Shown: positions 63,645 through 64,000 of the stretch, in pieces | Position numbering within the stretch: position 1 is the first letter of the stretch | Layout: each line of letters starts with the position of its first letter | Assembly: GCF_900099935.1 (NCBI RefSeq) | Contig: NZ_FNEK01000001.1 | Span: forward strand, 1 to 64,000 | DNA length: 64,000 nucleotides | Origin: Aliiruegeria lutimaris | GTDB taxonomy: Bacteria > Pseudomonadota > Alphaproteobacteria > Rhodobacterales > Rhodobacteraceae | Reading direction: 5' to 3' | Notes under the pieces: generated by a model | The model's database searches: none | What the model was told of the DNA's origin: nothing | What the model saw: only the letters and a program-made list of their open reading frames with translations | Program-made: the position numbers and the translations under genes

Positions 63645-64000
63645 AGGAGAGCCATGAAGCGAGCCGGATATACCACTTGCCGGCCAAGTTCAGCAGTGCG
63701 TTCCGGCCCGTGTATACAATGACATCGGCCTGCCCGTTGAGCTGAAGGGAGATATCGTCGCCGATTTCGGCTTTCTCGTACCCCGGCATGACGATGCGCA
63801 CCGGGAAGCGCTGCGGATCCCGCATCCAGCCGGAATTGCGAGGGGGCGAAGACAGGCCGTCGGAGCCTTTCGATCCGACAGAGGCCGCGCCGCTGAAACT
63901 CTCCACCCGCCCTTCGAAAACCCTGCCGGGATGGATATCGAGCACGATCTCGGCCCGGTCGCCCGGCGACATCAGGCCGAGATTGTTCTCGGTCATATAG
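63634..64000 (-). CDS. HlyD-family membrane-fusion protein, C-terminal part
   Basis: The gene runs off the right edge; about 122 C-terminal residues are visible. NNLGLMSPGDRAEIVLDIHP, then PGRVFEGRVESFSG, and the beta-barrel RFPVRIVMPGYEKAEIGDD are typical of the distal adaptor domain of AaeA/EmrA-type proteins. Partner of the DUF2955 permease. Confidence 0.85.
   Translation of the reverse strand, partial: YMTENNLGLMSPGDRAEIVLDIHPGRVFEGRVESFSGAASVGSKGSDGLSSPPRNSGWMRDPQRFPVRIVMPGYEKAEIGDDISLQLNGQADVIVYTGRNALLNLAGKWYIRLASWLSYAY

Noticed and set aside
63711-63720. TGTATACAAT, similar to the GntR palindrome
   Set aside because: It lies inside the coding region of the membrane-fusion protein, not near a promoter.

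Overview
This window is GC-rich chromosomal DNA from an alphaproteobacterium, most likely a member of the Rhodobacteraceae (Roseobacter/Rhodobacter group). The evidence is lineage-typical: a porphobilinogen synthase with the Asp/Ala-type metal segment (ALDPYNINGHDG), a ccmABCDG block next to an Mth938-like gene and secF-secD-yajC, a suf operon headed by an IscR/Rrf2 regulator that has a single cysteine, and DhnA-type class I aldolase near pgk. No intact mobile element, CRISPR array or plasmid function is visible. The only phage-like trace is a partial C1q-like protein at the left edge.

Layout. 1-9.5 kb: C1q-like fragment, a membrane protein, hemB, a SYLF/YSC84 lipoprotein, a DUF3179 protein, an FAD oxidoreductase, two overlapping cyclophilins, pgk and a CDF metal exporter. 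9.6-22 kb: aldolase, ilvN, a fumarylacetoacetate-hydrolase homologue, the cytochrome c maturation block ccmABCDG, an Mth938-like protein, a TSUP permease, SecF/SecD/YajC, a large ferredoxin-ASKHA activase and tRNA-Gly(CCC). 22-32.5 kb is an accessory catabolic region: a TetR regulator divergent from an operon of ABC importer, creatininase homologue, two SDRs and an agmatinase-family ureohydrolase, then a GntR regulator. Facing it are a TSUP permease, a gamma-glutamyltransferase-like enzyme and the deletion scar of a TRAP transporter. A palindromic site TTGTATACAA and a related site suggest GntR control.

32.7-43.5 kb is a redox region. A DUF4405 membrane protein, ApbE flavin transferase, PepSY-diflavin reductase (3' frameshift), a DUF2271 protein with a flavinylation-like motif and a poly-Asp secreted protein run on the minus strand. 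They diverge from a two-component system, a pentaheme cytochrome c with an EF-hand loop, a nine-CXXCH OTR-like cytochrome and a cytochrome b. Together they look like a route moving electrons across the membrane to periplasmic flavin and heme carriers. 43.5-46.5 kb: a YjhG/YagF-type sugar-acid dehydratase and its divergent IclR regulator, with a tandem operator between them.

46.5-50 kb holds small genes (CspA, an unknown protein, a ParB-like protein), a transglutaminase-like protein, a gene-poor stretch and tRNA-Arg(CCG). 50-60.4 kb: a prokaryotic Cys-loop-type channel homologue and a long minus-strand suf operon (iscR, a cysteine desulfurase, sufB, sufC, sufD, sufS with small membrane, cupin, YbjQ and Yip1-like genes inserted). 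60.5-64 kb: an alpha/beta hydrolase, small unknown proteins, an HD-domain phosphohydrolase, and a DUF2955 permease with a partial membrane-fusion protein running off the right edge.

The most striking structure outside genes is a family of five dispersed intergenic repeats (2.4, 8.4, 10.7, 15.3 and 55.7 kb). They share a modular set of hairpins, including GNRA-type tetraloops, around an inner stem whose sequence changes between copies while pairing is kept.
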